Below, one piece after another: positions 62,522-64,000 of a stretch of DNA of 64,000 nt. The DNA comes from Rhizopus arrhizus (taxonomy: Eukaryota > Mucoromycota > Mucoromycetes > Mucorales > Rhizopodaceae): NCBI GenBank assembly GCA_024220505.1, contig JAKZZE010000011.1:248001-312000 (forward strand). The letters are read 5' to 3'. The stretch's first letter is position 1. Each line of letters starts with the position of its first letter. The translations under genes and the position numbers were made by a program. The notes under the pieces are model-generated. The model was not told the origin of the DNA. It ran no database searches and saw only the letters and a program-made list of their open reading frames with translations.

Positions 62522-64000
62522 TTATTTTAATCCATTTATTAAAGAACCAATACTATTTTGGTCTTGTTGTCCTTGTTGGTTTGAAAAAGGTGGCTGATTA
62601 CTTATAAAACCAAAATTATCCACTGAACTATGTAAAGGATGCTGTGATTGATATTGCATATAATTCACAACCGATTCACGATGATGATTGTCTTGCTGTT
62701 TGTCACTAGTGTTGTTATTGAATGAATGGTAATTGTATTCAAGTGGTTGTAATGTGTTAGCTTCTTTATCGTTGGTATTGAACGAAGGATAATTATACTC
62801 CATTGGTTGTAATGTATTGTCATTATTATGAAGTGGATGAATAGGATTTAGTAGTTGTACCAGATTGGGTGTGGCTAATCTCTCGTTGTTGTTGTGTCTA
62901 CTTGCATTATTGTCTATTGCGGATTGTTGATTGTATATATCACTGTTACTGTTATTATCATTGGTGGTAGCAGTTGTAGTTGTAGTATTAATATTTGTTT
63001 CATTACCACCACTATTGTCATTGTTATTGTTGGCAGCAATATCCGGCAACACATGAGGATGACCAAATGAAGTATGAGGAGGAAGATGGCGGTCTTGAAA
63101 AGCGCCGTCATTTTGTAAATCAGGTCGATTGAAGGAATTGGTAGAAGAAGTGGAATAGTGACGATGATGGTGGTAAGATTGACGTGGTTGTGGGATCATG
63201 GGTGTGCTGGGAGAAGGTGTGACGTTGGGCGATATATTGGATGAAAAGTTCTGATTTTGTCCATATAAATTGATATTCGGAGATCTATTATCCATATCTA
63301 GTCTTGGAATAGGATAGACTGGTAAATGCTCATTACGTACTAATTGATCCACATGAGGATGTTCTTGTCCACGAATTGAACCGGCAGACATACTACGATA
63401 AGCATGATAATGACGACTTGATAACTCTGGATCATTTTGATCAAATATAGGTTCTACAAGAGGAGGAACTCTAAAGTTTTGTTTGACGAGTAGTTCGGGT
63501 GATATTTCCAAACTAGCAAGTTCAGGTACAGAAGAAGGTAGGCGCAATCTGTTCTCAAGTACTTCTCTTGGATTATAGTAAGATATCAAATGTTGTGCTA
63601 CTCCATTGACAGTGATAGACATTGTCTTTTTAATTAAACCATCTTCTTTGAATTTATATGAATCTGAGAGAGAACCAATCAGTTGTTTCTCTTTCTGTCG
63701 ATCAATAGATCCATCAAGACTAAAGCTTCTTCCACTTGTTATTGAAGAACTTGATAATTTTTTGTCTCCCGGTATTTTTTTATCCAACTCACGGTAAATA
63801 AGAAAGTTACCTAATATACGAGAAGGAGACCAAACACGACCGTCTGTCCAACGCTTGATACCTACGTATGATAATATACAAGTGAGGAACTCTTTTCTAA
63901 TAAATTCCCTTTTCTTTTTGTACCTGATTCTCTTTCATCAAAGACAAATATTGAACCAGATCGAATTAATTTTCTTTCACGTTCTTGAAGTCGTCTACAT
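62522..64000 (-). CDS. Second Gti1/Pac2 (WOPR) regulator, N-terminus cut by window edge
   Basis: On the minus strand the gene enters from beyond 64000. Before an intron (about 63860-63924) it reads CRRLQERERKLIRSGSIFVF, DERES, then GIKRWTDGRVWSPSRILGNF, LIYRELDKKIPGD. This is WOPRa. WOPRb follows: YKFKEDGLIKKTMSITVNGV, AQHLISYYNPREVLENRL. The ~320-residue C-terminal tail is rich in Asn, Gln, His and Ser with homopolymers. It ends at stop 62522. It is a paralogue of the WOPR gene at 20826-21644 but has a longer tail and an extra intron, so the duplication is old. Start and first residues are not visible. Confidence 0.93.

Overview
The window is nuclear DNA from a filamentous fungus, most likely a mucoralean (Mucoromycota). 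It is AT-rich, and its protein genes are broken by many short GT-AG introns of about 45-110 bp. It carries fungal regulators (velvet, WOPR/Gti1-Pac2, C2H2) together with features typical of early-diverging fungi. These are an IucA/IucC-type synthetase matching rhizoferrin synthetase, a SNRNP25 protein of the minor (U12) spliceosome, a Mucoromycota-type repeat protein family, and 5'-truncated LINEs of the CR1/I-like kind. No tRNA, rRNA or CRISPR was seen. Species cannot be named from the sequence alone.

Layout. 0-12 kb is repeat-rich. It holds three 5'-truncated LINE insertions, each with a visible target-site duplication, a frameshifted lineage-specific gene, a diverged dispersed repeat and one velvet gene. 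12.9-16.6 kb holds a BAG-domain co-chaperone gene, SNRNP25, and a STRAP/UNRIP WD40 gene divergent from SNRNP25. 16.9-29.1 kb is framed by a direct ~2.6 kb segmental duplication, each copy carrying a complete PTC2-like PP2C phosphatase gene. Between the copies lie a WOPR regulator, an alkaline ceramidase and a 1.4 kb element with ~160 bp terminal inverted repeats. 29.4-37.4 kb is gene-dense: TspO-like membrane protein, PPR protein, ricin-B-like lectin, STK16/ENV7-like kinase, N-myristoyltransferase, C2H2 factor. 39.3-41.5 kb is the rhizoferrin-type synthetase, with three exact ATCTGATAA boxes in the ~920 bp upstream. 41.5-45.7 kb is gene-poor. 45.7-64 kb holds a small secreted/GPI-like protein, a vacuolar-type aspartyl protease, an SHPRH-like SNF2-RING protein, an acyl-CoA carboxylase beta subunit, a PRM10/ThrE membrane protein, an MFSD6-like MFS transporter and a second WOPR gene cut by the window edge.

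Functional links. Two divergent gene pairs may share promoters: SNRNP25/STRAP, both linked to snRNP biology, and STK16-like kinase/NMT. The two PP2C copies start with a G2/S6 N-myristoylation signature and are plausible substrates of the NMT encoded nearby. The strongest regulatory hypothesis is iron-dependent control of the siderophore gene through a siderophore-type GATA repressor. No wholly new biological system is evident. The most unusual structures are the long inverted-repeat element, the PP2C duplication with its growing C-terminal minisatellite, and the GATA-box cluster.

Exon boundaries are read by eye from GT/AG signals, reading frame and family conservation. Gene coordinates run from start codon to stop codon and include introns.
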